A stretch of 64,000 nt of DNA from Vibrio gazogenes (GTDB lineage: Bacteria; Pseudomonadota; Gammaproteobacteria; Enterobacterales; Vibrionaceae), in assembly GCF_002196515.1 (NCBI RefSeq), contig NZ_CP018835.1, positions 868,001-932,000 of the forward strand, given 5' to 3'. A program made the translations under genes and the position numbers. This document shows positions 57,224 to 64,000 of the stretch, piece after piece; positions within the stretch are counted from its first letter, which is position 1; each line of letters begins with the position of its first letter. A model generated the notes under the pieces. It did no database searches. It was not told the origin of the DNA and was given only the letters and a program-made list of their open reading frames with translations.

Positions 57224-58360
57224 TTACTCTCCTTTCAACACTTTCGCCGGATCCACTTTCATGGCGCGTAAAGTCGGGATGATTGCAGCCACCAGCGCAG
57301 CAAAAACCGATAAAATCGTCGTAATAATAAAGACCGGAAAACGCAGATCAATTGATGCACTAAACACTGTTTGCCCAAGGATTTGAGCGAGGATATAACC
57401 AATACCTAATCCCATCACAATCGCGGCAATGGTCATCAACAAGGTCTCTGACAAAATTTGCCGGGTAATTGCCCGATGGGATGCTCCCAGCGCTTTTTGT
57501 AACGCAAATTCATGGCGGCGCTCGCCAATCATTGCCGTCAGTGTCGTATTAACGCACAGGGTAGACAGTATCAGAATCACCACCGCAACCACGCCCATCA
57601 GGAGTTTGATTTTATTCAGCACTTTTCCTTCTGACGCAGAGACTTTCAGAATCGGGCGAATGGTCAGATTCGGATAACGGGCTTTAAGACGCTCGGCATA
57701 CTGGCTCACCTGTCCCTGCGCATTATCAATACTAAACATGGCGTAATTGGCCTGATCCGGCTGGTTGAGCCATTTCTGTAGCAGCGAAATATTGACGATC
57801 AAATAGTTATCTTCATCAGCACCAGCATCAATAATGCCTTTAATGGTAAAAGTATGCCGGGTATCCCCCTGAATCAGACTCAGTTGAGAGCCAACCTTCA
57901 CTTCTAACTTCTTGGCCAGATTCACACCAATCATCGCATTGCGTTGATCAAAAGAGACACCAATCCATTCCCCTCGAACCTGCCAATACGGCACCAGCTT
58001 TTTCAGTTGGGAAAAATCAACGCCCATTGCGACCACTTTTTCTAAATCAGATTGCACCACCCCATACAGATACGGGCTGGATGCCACTAACTGCGCCTGT
58101 GGCGCCAAAGCCAGCATGTCACGGTAATCCCGAGTCGATAACGTCGAAGCATTGGCATCAGGACCAACATAAAAATTCGCGCCGTAATTACGCAATTCAT
58201 GACTCATTTTCTGGTTGATATCGAAATAAACGCCAGCCATCGCGGTCACAATTGCCGCGCCCATGGTCAGTGCAGCAAGCACCACCACAACCCGACGCAG
58301 ACGAAGTTTCAGGGAACGAATGATCAGCAGGTTTTGCATCGAATGTTTATTTACGGCCAT
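57224..58360 (-). CDS. FtsX/MacB-type ABC permease (second)
   Basis: A 378-residue permease from ATG 58360 (GAGG 6 nt upstream; the ORF extends to 58390). Topology is one N-terminal TM (RRVVVVLAALTMGAAIVTAM), a periplasmic MacB-like domain of about 200 residues, and three C-terminal TMs. The ATPase-coupling motif is ERRHEFALQKALGASHRAIT. It overlaps the upstream permease gene by 14 nt and probably forms a heterodimer with it. It is the counterpart of Cj1662. Confidence 0.92.
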   Translation of the reverse strand: MAVNKHSMQNLLIIRSLKLRLRRVVVVLAALTMGAAIVTAMAGVYFDINQKMSHELRNYGANFYVGPDANASTLSTRDYRDMLALAPQAQLVASSPYLYGVVQSDLEKVVAMGVDFSQLKKLVPYWQVRGEWIGVSFDQRNAMIGVNLAKKLEVKVGSQLSLIQGDTRHTFTIKGIIDAGADEDNYLIVNISLLQKWLNQPDQANYAMFSIDNAQGQVSQYAERLKARYPNLTIRPILKVSASEGKVLNKIKLLMGVVAVVILILSTLCVNTTLTAMIGERRHEFALQKALGASHRAITRQILSETLLMTIAAIVMGLGIGYILAQILGQTVFSASIDLRFPVFIITTILSVFAALVAAIIPTLRAMKVDPAKVLKGE

Positions 58361-59630
58361 ACAAAACCTCGATTGGATAAAGTGCGGCAATTCGTCGGGA
58401 AGGGAAATAGGTACCGCATATGGTCATGATGACCGAGATAACCAAAATAAGCGGGATAATGATCCAGTGAAAAGGGATAAACGATCCAAACAGGGCATAC
58501 CCCATCACTTTAGATAATCCCCATCCGGCAGCACATCCCATTAAGCCGCCCAGCAAACCGCACACGATAGATTCAGCATAAAATAACAAGTACACCTGCC
58601 AGTTATGTGCTCCGAGGGATTTCATCAAACCAATCTCTTTAGAACGCTGCAAAATTGCATTGGTCATCAGAGAAGCAATCCCCATCGAGGCAGCAACAAA
58701 CGCGGCTAATGTCACCATGAACAGTAAACTCTGAATTTTACGAATGACGATGCCTTCCGATGCCGCGACTTGCCAAACAGGGCGAACAGCAGCGTTACTT
58801 AACGCTTTTTCTAACTGATAGGAGATGGAAGAAACAAATGCGGTACAAAACCATAAGTCATATTCATCAGAGTCTAACGATTCCAGATTGTCCCGCGCTT
58901 TTTTCGACAGCGCATTTTCAGGCACGGTCAGTGCAGAGACTTTAATACTTTCCACACGCCCAGCCAGTCCCAGCAATGCCTGACCGACATGTAACGGCAC
59001 AATAACGGACTCTTCTTCGGCACTACCATTGGTCAAAATACCAGTGATGGTGACCTGTTCATGGTGCTGTTTACCGGATAACGTCAGTTGATCTCCAATG
59101 TGCCAGCCCATCCGGCTGGCAAGTACAATTCCGACCAGCGCCTGCTGTTTGGTATCATCCGGCCACTGTCCCTGTACTTTCCAGTACTGGGAGATAATCT
59201 TGTTACCAGTGTGATAATCCGGTTCATCGGGGACAGCAAGGTGCTGGTCAAAGAACGTGCCGACAATAGGAACTTCATGCTGCCCGTGATTGATGGTGAC
59301 AGCCCCGCGCACATAAGGGGCAAACCCAATGATATTATTCCGCCAGAAGATATTCTTGATATTGGGTAATTCCGACGCCAGTAACAGGCTATCTTTATCC
59401 ATATCCGTCAGCGCGTGTTTCAGCATATAAGGCAGATTCACCTGACCTTCTGGTTTGATTTCGATGTTGGCACCATAGCGTTTCATTTCAACCGACATCT
59501 TGTCACCAATGGTAATCGAAATAGCCAGTAATGCTGAAATTAACCCGGCTGCCAGAAAAATAGTGGTCGTTGCCAGCACTTTCCGGCCACGGTCATGACG
59601 CCATGACTGACGAAGCATTGTCCATAGCAT
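58347..59630 (-). CDS. FtsX/MacB-type ABC permease (first)
   Basis: A 427-residue permease with an N-terminal TM (VLATTTIFLAAGLISALLAI), a large periplasmic domain, and three C-terminal TMs with the coupling helix ILQRSKEIGLMKSLGAHNWQ. The C-terminus SRRIAALYPIEVLYGRK is typical. The stop of the DUF2318 gene and this ATG share one base (TAATG). It is the counterpart of Cj1661. Confidence 0.92.
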   Translation of the reverse strand: MLWTMLRQSWRHDRGRKVLATTTIFLAAGLISALLAISITIGDKMSVEMKRYGANIEIKPEGQVNLPYMLKHALTDMDKDSLLLASELPNIKNIFWRNNIIGFAPYVRGAVTINHGQHEVPIVGTFFDQHLAVPDEPDYHTGNKIISQYWKVQGQWPDDTKQQALVGIVLASRMGWHIGDQLTLSGKQHHEQVTITGILTNGSAEEESVIVPLHVGQALLGLAGRVESIKVSALTVPENALSKKARDNLESLDSDEYDLWFCTAFVSSISYQLEKALSNAAVRPVWQVAASEGIVIRKIQSLLFMVTLAAFVAASMGIASLMTNAILQRSKEIGLMKSLGAHNWQVYLLFYAESIVCGLLGGLMGCAAGWGLSKVMGYALFGSFIPFHWIIIPLILVISVIMTICGTYFPSRRIAALYPIEVLYGRK

Positions 59631-61030
59631 TATTGTGCCCCTCCTATCGCTGAACTCTGCTCAACGTAGCCCCAAGGGTTATCACGGAATGCATCGTAAG
59701 AGTCCTGCTCGGTAAAGAAATAGGTTTTCCCCCCGAAGGTATAACTAAACGGGGCATCGAGATTGGTCAGCGATTTGCCGTTCACCGGATCAACCACAGT
59801 GATCTTCACCACATCGCTAAAATACTGCAGACCTGATTCAAGCATCGCTTTCCCAATGACGATCTCATTGTTGATCAGCGACCATTGCTTAATCGGAATC
59901 GGATTACATCCGCCCGGGTTACCAATCGACGGAATAAAGATATGTACCCCACAGGCCAGACAGATCACCTGATCACCATCTTGAATATACCCCGCATCAC
60001 CACACAACATGCAGGCATCCAGGACCACGCCAAACTTCATTTCACCGGGGTAGCGATCAATGATAAAAAAGCGCACGACTTTACCGTCACTCGCAATCCA
60101 CTGATAACGGTGTAATTTACCGTCTTTCAGCGTCTCGGTGATCGGAATATGGACCGCATCATCGGCGGACAACGTCATCGTCTGCGCCGGTGAACGTGTT
60201 GGCGGCTGAGACGCTACAGCATCCCAATACAGTAAACTGCAAAAAATCATCACCAAGCTGACTGCAAAACTTCTCACCCGGCGACGTTGAATATTCAGTT
60301 GAGCCTGAAGTTTACGTCTTGCGATCGGCTGCTGTTGTGCTTTCACTGCATCTTTCAACGGCTTCACATCACACCACGTCATAAGACTCAGTGGAATCAG
60401 ACTCAGCGCCAGCACACCATACGCATACAACCAGAAGAAATTGGTTACTTTTGACACGTAACTCAGCAGTCCCTGATACAGATCGATCATCTGTAACTTC
60501 ATCCCAGCCAGAATCACCTCTCCGGAGAGCGGTAAAATTGCCAGCAAAATGAAGATAAAAAAGAAGCTATTTTTTAAGATACGCGAGCGCTGTTCGAACA
60601 CTTTACCGGTAAAAAAGTGAACCGAACCAATTAAAACAAACCCGAATAGCAAAGCCGTCACATTCAGGATCAGTTCAGTATTAATCACACTGGTGGCTGT
60701 CATCATGTCCAGTTTTGCGATTCTGGCCCACATAAATGCGGCTAATACCGTCACAATCGCCTGCCAGACCAACAACAATCGGGTCGGTCGTGTACTCAGA
60801 AAACCGTAGCCCAATAACAACAGGCATATCACGATGTAGGCACAGCCGATTGAGAAAATATAGACTTGGCTGTAAGGCAACAACGTATAAGCACAAACCC
60901 CAATGACAACAGGCAGCACAAACCACCAGAACCTTTGCTTATACGACGTATTCGCACCAGACCAAAGCAAGCCGAACATCATCGCGGGGAGAAGGAAGTG
61001 GGAAAGAACCTGAGAAAGATAAAAACTCAT
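59630..61030 (-). CDS. DUF2318 membrane protein with Cys cluster and YHS-like tail
   Basis: A 466-residue inner-membrane protein with about eight TM segments to residue 270, then an extracytoplasmic DUF2318 domain. The Cys motif is C340-x2-C343-x13-C357-x2-C360-x14-C375, in VVLDACMLCGDAGYI, VICLACGVHIF and GNPGGCNPIPI, probably binding a metal or an Fe-S cluster. Residues 410-456 resemble a YHS metal-binding domain (DPVNGKSL, GGKTYFFTEQDSYDAFRDNP) in which all usual cysteines are replaced. It is the counterpart of Cj1660. The biochemical role is unknown; membrane electron transfer to periplasmic iron is a reasonable guess. Confidence 0.88.
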   Translation of the reverse strand: MSFYLSQVLSHFLLPAMMFGLLWSGANTSYKQRFWWFVLPVVIGVCAYTLLPYSQVYIFSIGCAYIVICLLLLGYGFLSTRPTRLLLVWQAIVTVLAAFMWARIAKLDMMTATSVINTELILNVTALLFGFVLIGSVHFFTGKVFEQRSRILKNSFFFIFILLAILPLSGEVILAGMKLQMIDLYQGLLSYVSKVTNFFWLYAYGVLALSLIPLSLMTWCDVKPLKDAVKAQQQPIARRKLQAQLNIQRRRVRSFAVSLVMIFCSLLYWDAVASQPPTRSPAQTMTLSADDAVHIPITETLKDGKLHRYQWIASDGKVVRFFIIDRYPGEMKFGVVLDACMLCGDAGYIQDGDQVICLACGVHIFIPSIGNPGGCNPIPIKQWSLINNEIVIGKAMLESGLQYFSDVVKITVVDPVNGKSLTNLDAPFSYTFGGKTYFFTEQDSYDAFRDNPWGYVEQSSAIGGAQ

Positions 61031-61055
61031 ATCCGCTCACATGATAAATTTTTCA

Positions 61056-61085
61056 GGTGGCTTTGACCAAGTGCAAAGCCACCTT
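61056..61085 (-). other. Intercistronic hairpin between P19 and DUF2318 genes
   Basis: A perfect 11-bp stem (AGGTGGCTTTG and its complement) with an 8-nt loop lies in the 83-bp gap. There is no T-run on the minus strand. It likely stabilises the upstream FTR1-P19 mRNA or weakens downstream expression. Confidence 0.6.
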
Positions 61086-61113
61086 TGTATAAGTCCCAGA
61101 CTTGGCGGGAGGT

Positions 61114-61632
61114 TTAGTTCAGACCAACATATTTAAATTTGTAAGTCACATCAAAAGGCTTGTACCAACGGCCGACGCCAGTTGCTTCATCGGTGTGACG
61201 AAGCAGACCACCTTTCGATGGCGGGTCAATATGGAACGAAAGCTCATAATTACCCACACCAAGCATTTTCACATTTGAACCATAATGAGGGCCGTCTGAG
61301 GCAATCATTGGCATGAACGTCCCCTGTTGCGTTTTACCGGTATCCAGATTCTTCATTTTGTAGCTGATCGTCAGATACGGAATCCATTCACCAGCTGCAA
61401 AGCCATTTTTATTGCCTTTCAGTGCATGAATATCCGCTTCAAGGTGAACATCTGCCTGAGAAGCAGCCATCATCATTCCTTGTGGTTCCATCGTGACGGG
61501 TTCCAGATAAACTGCGGCCAGTTCCATACCATTCATTTCAACGGTATCCCCTGCCGGGTGCTCACCCGCAATCGCTGCGGTACCAAATGTCATTGCTGAA
61601 ATCGCAACTGGGATTAAAAGTTTATTCGTCAT
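61114..61632 (-). CDS. P19/Tp34-family periplasmic iron-transport protein
   Basis: A 172-residue periplasmic protein. The signal peptide ends AAIA-GEHP. The mature chain follows Campylobacter P19 closely: VEMNGMELAAVYLEPVTMEP, QADVHLEADIHALKGNKNGF, GTFMPMIASDGPHYGSNVKM and GVGNYELSFHIDPP. The conserved Met, Glu and His residues bind copper and are proposed to bind iron in P19, which is a dimer. It lies 55 bp after the FTR1 gene, its functional partner. Confidence 0.94.
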   Translation of the reverse strand: MTNKLLIPVAISAMTFGTAAIAGEHPAGDTVEMNGMELAAVYLEPVTMEPQGMMMAASQADVHLEADIHALKGNKNGFAAGEWIPYLTISYKMKNLDTGKTQQGTFMPMIASDGPHYGSNVKMLGVGNYELSFHIDPPSKGGLLRHTDEATGVGRWYKPFDVTYKFKYVGLN

Positions 61633-61687
61633 TAGAATTATTCCTTCAATAAAAAGTTGTCACAGACAAAAATTGCCATAGATTGAG

Positions 61688-63616
61688 CTACGCGGTTTGT
61701 CTACCCTGACGCTGAATGACGAACAATGCCAAAATCGCGGCGGCAACCAGCGCGAGTTGAGGTATTAACGTTTCAACATAAGGATAAACCCCCAACAAAC
61801 TAATTTGCGGAACTGCCTCTATGAGTGTCGGGTTAAAGACTTTGGCTTCAATCAGTTCTAAAACACCTTTACCGGCAAATACAAATGCCATCAGATACAT
61901 AAATCCACCGGTGAAGATAAAGAAAGGTTTGAGTGGTAATTTCACGACGCTATAACGCATCAAGAAAAAGATAACTGCGAGAATCACGATCCCCACGCCG
62001 AGCCCGCTCAAGATCCCAATGAGTGAATCGGATGAACCATCAGCCCCCAGCGCATAATAGAACAACACGGTTTCGGCACCTTCACGGTAAACGGCTAAAA
62101 AGCTGGCGAACCACAGACCGGCAATAGAACCGGCGGTGAGTGAGCGGGATAATTTATTTTCGAGATACTGTTTCCAATGGGTTGCTTCCACTTTCGACAA
62201 CAACCAGTAACTCATCATAAACAGCACCACAACCGCAATCAGCATGGTGATACCTTCCAGCATTTCTCGACTTGCGCCAGCATTAGTAAACAGCCACTGG
62301 AACAGGGCCGCAGTGATCAGACTGCATATCACGCCCACCACGACGGAATTTTTGATGATATAGAGTTTGTCAGTATGCTCGTTCTTGACCAGATAAGCGG
62401 TAATGGCCGCGACGATCAGTAACGCTTCCAAACCTTCACGCAGAATGATAGTGAGGCTGGCAATAAACATTGCCCAAATTCCCTGACGACTGCCTCCCAA
62501 CAGACTAGCACCTTGATCCAACTGACGACTCAATGCCTGTTGTTGCGCCTGAATATCAACCAGTTCAGAACGGGCTTTCATCAGACTCACAATGCGAGTG
62601 AAGTAACCTTCCAGTTCAGATTTCAGCGCGCTGTCCCGAGCACCAATGGCATTTTCCATTCCGGTCGATTCAAAGCGATCAAAATACGTATCCTGAACCG
62701 CTATCATCGCATCAGCAATCTGACCTTGTTGGTAGAGATCAACCGCTTGAGCGATAGCTGCATCAATACCGGTGATCACCGCTTGCCAGTCTTGCTTAAC
62801 GCCTGAATGTTCATCTTCCTGAGTCTGTTGCTGATCATCACGAGTCGCAGGCAGACCGGGGAGATCATCTTTCAACCCTTGGGTCAGCGTGGCAACCTGA
62901 TAACCAAATGCGACCAAATGCTGCATGGTGTATGGCTGTTCCGCCAAATCAATCATAGCTTTGAACATGTCATTATATTGCGCAGCCTTGGTACCGGAAC
63001 GATTCAGGCGGATTGCGGTTTCCAGGTCAGAGTTTTTATAACCATCAAATTGTGCCTGTCGTATCAGCTTCGCTGCGGCTTCCCGCTTTGCCTGCTGCGC
63101 CTGTTCTGTTTCAGCCTGAATTGAGGTGCGATAACTGGCTAAACCTTGGTTGACCAGCCGTTCAATGGTCAGAACTTGCTCTCGCCAGTAAGGGAGAATT
63201 GACGCATGATGGATGTCCGCGGTTTCTGCGACTAACTGTGTTCCTGACTCCAGAATAGCAGGAACCGATGCGATTTGAGTTTTGAGCCAATCGACGTTGT
63301 CCTTCACGTCACCAAGCGATGCCTGATTGCCAATCATCTTCCGAATCTCACCAAATCTAGCCTCTAGCTGATACGCGTATTTCTGGGAATAATTAATTCG
63401 GATTGGGCCTTCCAGACCTTCAAACACTTCAAAATATGCCATTTGCACCGTGCGCTTCGCTTGTAAAGCATCACCATGCATATAAAGTTGCACCGCTTCA
63501 TCCAGACGCGTATTGATATCATCCGCAGCAGCCTGATAGTCAAGTACCGCAGCTGCAACAGAGTAATGAAAAGTAAAAATCGTCGTAATAATGAAAAGCT
63601 TTACCAGCTTTAACAT
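61688..63616 (-). CDS. FTR1-family iron permease with large periplasmic domain
   Basis: High-affinity iron permease of the EfeU/FTR1 family and first gene of the locus. It has 642 residues from ATG 63616, with CAGGA 8 nt upstream. The frame is open to 63679, but that start lies under the Fur box. A signal peptide (about 1-23) is followed by some 370 periplasmic residues with two related segments (about 35-95 and 285-350). The C-terminal seven-TM FTR1 domain has the iron motifs REGLE (393-397) and REGAE (511-515), plus a third RExxE, REMLE (450-454). It is the counterpart of Cj1658. It is probably Fur-repressed. Confidence 0.93.
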   Translation of the reverse strand: MLKLVKLFIITTIFTFHYSVAAAVLDYQAAADDINTRLDEAVQLYMHGDALQAKRTVQMAYFEVFEGLEGPIRINYSQKYAYQLEARFGEIRKMIGNQASLGDVKDNVDWLKTQIASVPAILESGTQLVAETADIHHASILPYWREQVLTIERLVNQGLASYRTSIQAETEQAQQAKREAAAKLIRQAQFDGYKNSDLETAIRLNRSGTKAAQYNDMFKAMIDLAEQPYTMQHLVAFGYQVATLTQGLKDDLPGLPATRDDQQQTQEDEHSGVKQDWQAVITGIDAAIAQAVDLYQQGQIADAMIAVQDTYFDRFESTGMENAIGARDSALKSELEGYFTRIVSLMKARSELVDIQAQQQALSRQLDQGASLLGGSRQGIWAMFIASLTIILREGLEALLIVAAITAYLVKNEHTDKLYIIKNSVVVGVICSLITAALFQWLFTNAGASREMLEGITMLIAVVVLFMMSYWLLSKVEATHWKQYLENKLSRSLTAGSIAGLWFASFLAVYREGAETVLFYYALGADGSSDSLIGILSGLGVGIVILAVIFFLMRYSVVKLPLKPFFIFTGGFMYLMAFVFAGKGVLELIEAKVFNPTLIEAVPQISLLGVYPYVETLIPQLALVAAAILALFVIQRQGRQTA

Positions 63617-63658
63617 AACAAACATCCTGCGAGAACAATCACAAATAAAAATACTAAC

Positions 63659-63677
63659 GAAAATAATTATCATTAAC
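63659..63677 (-). promoter_or_regulatory. Fur box upstream of the FTR1-P19 operon
   Basis: The minus strand reads GTTAATGATAATTATTTTC, matching 16 of 19 bases of the Fur consensus GATAATGATAATCATTATC, 43 bp upstream of the FTR1 ATG. It overlaps the probable promoter, fitting repression by Fe-Fur. Just upstream are two direct copies of TGTTACATT (within 63690-63713). Confidence 0.85.
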
Positions 63678-63846
63678 AACAGAAAAGTTTTGTTACATTT
63701 GAAATGTTACATTCGGAAATGGATGCAGAGAGGAAATATTAAGTGATTGTTTATCTATGCGGTTATTCATGCAGGTCACGTTCTGAATCTAAATCAGATT
63801 TCAAAACCGTGTTAGAACAATGGATACAACTCAGAAAAGAAGGGAC

Positions 63847-63870
63847 AAAAGCCAGAACATACTGGCTTTT
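63847..63870. terminator. Hairpin terminator, right end
   Basis: The 9-bp stem AAAAGCCAG/CTGGCTTTT with a 6-nt loop, U-tracts on both strands. Best explained as the terminator of the minus-strand gene ending at 63909. Confidence 0.6.
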
Positions 63871-63908
63871 AGGCTTGCGTATTATCACCCCACAACCAAG
63901 GATAACCG

Positions 63909-64000
63909 TCAGCTGATTCTGCCAAGAATATCAATTCGAATATGACCCTCGCTGCCTTTGACAGGCTCGAGCAGAGGGGCCATAAACCATCTTGACTCTG
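63909..64000 (-). CDS. C-terminal fragment of an unidentified protein (runs off the right edge)
   Basis: The minus strand is open from the window edge for about 30 codons, ending WFMAPLLEPVKGSEGHIRID and then ILGRIS plus TGA. The composition looks coding, and a hairpin terminator follows 39 bp later. I do not recognise the family from this fragment, and a chance ORF cannot be excluded. Confidence 0.4.
   Translation of the reverse strand, partial: ESRWFMAPLLEPVKGSEGHIRIDILGRIS

Noticed and set aside
63680..63870. RyhB-like sRNA divergent from the Fur box, suggested by the GCCAG..CTGGCTTTT hairpin
   Set aside because: The conserved RyhB core is absent and no plus-strand promoter was found. 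The hairpin is explained as the terminator of the gene ending at 63909.
63743..63916. 57-codon GTG-start ORF on the plus strand after the FTR1 control region
   Set aside because: It contains a hairpin terminator in its 3' half and overlaps the likely minus-strand gene end at 63909; the composition is not convincing.

Overview
The window looks like a stretch of the larger chromosome of a Vibrio (Vibrionaceae, Gammaproteobacteria). The proteins read as close relatives of the Vibrio versions. The gene order sdh/suc, gltA, pgm-seqA-ybfF, fldA, fur, second asd-pdxB, fabB/mnmC, aroC-prmB/smrB, then the polar-flagellum cluster, is the order I recall from Vibrio cholerae chromosome 1. I cannot name the species. 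No rRNA, tRNA, CRISPR array, insertion sequence or prophage gene was seen.

Region 1 (1-9.6 kb) is the TCA block. sdhCDAB-sucABC runs leftward and is cut off inside sucC at the left edge. Citrate synthase gltA is divergent, with a 393-bp shared control region that carries ArcA-like repeats. Strong hairpins sit between sdhB and sucA and between sucB and sucC.

Region 2 (9.6-27.9 kb) holds housekeeping genes: Nif3-like ybgI, a DUF1853 gene, a VOC protein, pgm, seqA, ybfF, fldA, fur, a second aspartate-semialdehyde dehydrogenase with pdxB, fabB, mnmC, an FMN reductase, yfcL, epmC, aroC, prmB and smrB. A secreted GH12 beta-glucanase lies between the VOC gene and pgm and looks like an accessory insertion. 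Rho-independent terminators are clear at most convergent junctions.

Region 3 (27.9-53.4 kb) is a continuous leftward polar-flagellum cluster. In transcription order it has three flagellin genes, flaG, fliD, flaI, fliS, the regulators flrA, flrB and flrC, then fliEFGHIJ and fliKLMNOPQR-flhB. Sigma-54 (-24/-12) promoters with exact GG-N10-GC spacing can be read before flrB, fliE and fliK. Each flagellin gene has its own FliA (sigma-28) promoter, all with an 11-bp spacer. This fits the known Vibrio hierarchy FlrA, then FlrBC, then FliA. A fourth equally good FliA promoter points the other way, into a 720-bp gap that holds no recognised gene.

Region 4 (53.5-63.7 kb) is a leftward iron-import locus behind a strong Fur box. 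In transcription order it encodes an FTR1-type permease with a large duplicated periplasmic domain, a P19/Tp34 periplasmic metal protein, a DUF2318 multi-TM Cys-cluster protein with a cysteine-less YHS-like tail, two FtsX/MacB-type permeases, their ATPase, a TlpA-like lipoprotein thioredoxin and a PCuAC protein. A lipoprotein with an NqrC-type covalent-FMN motif follows, then a DyP-type peroxidase. The core matches the Campylobacter jejuni cj1658-cj1665 (P19) operon. The flavin lipoprotein, PCuAC and DyP additions make it the most interesting system here: they suggest a redox arm feeding an iron permease.
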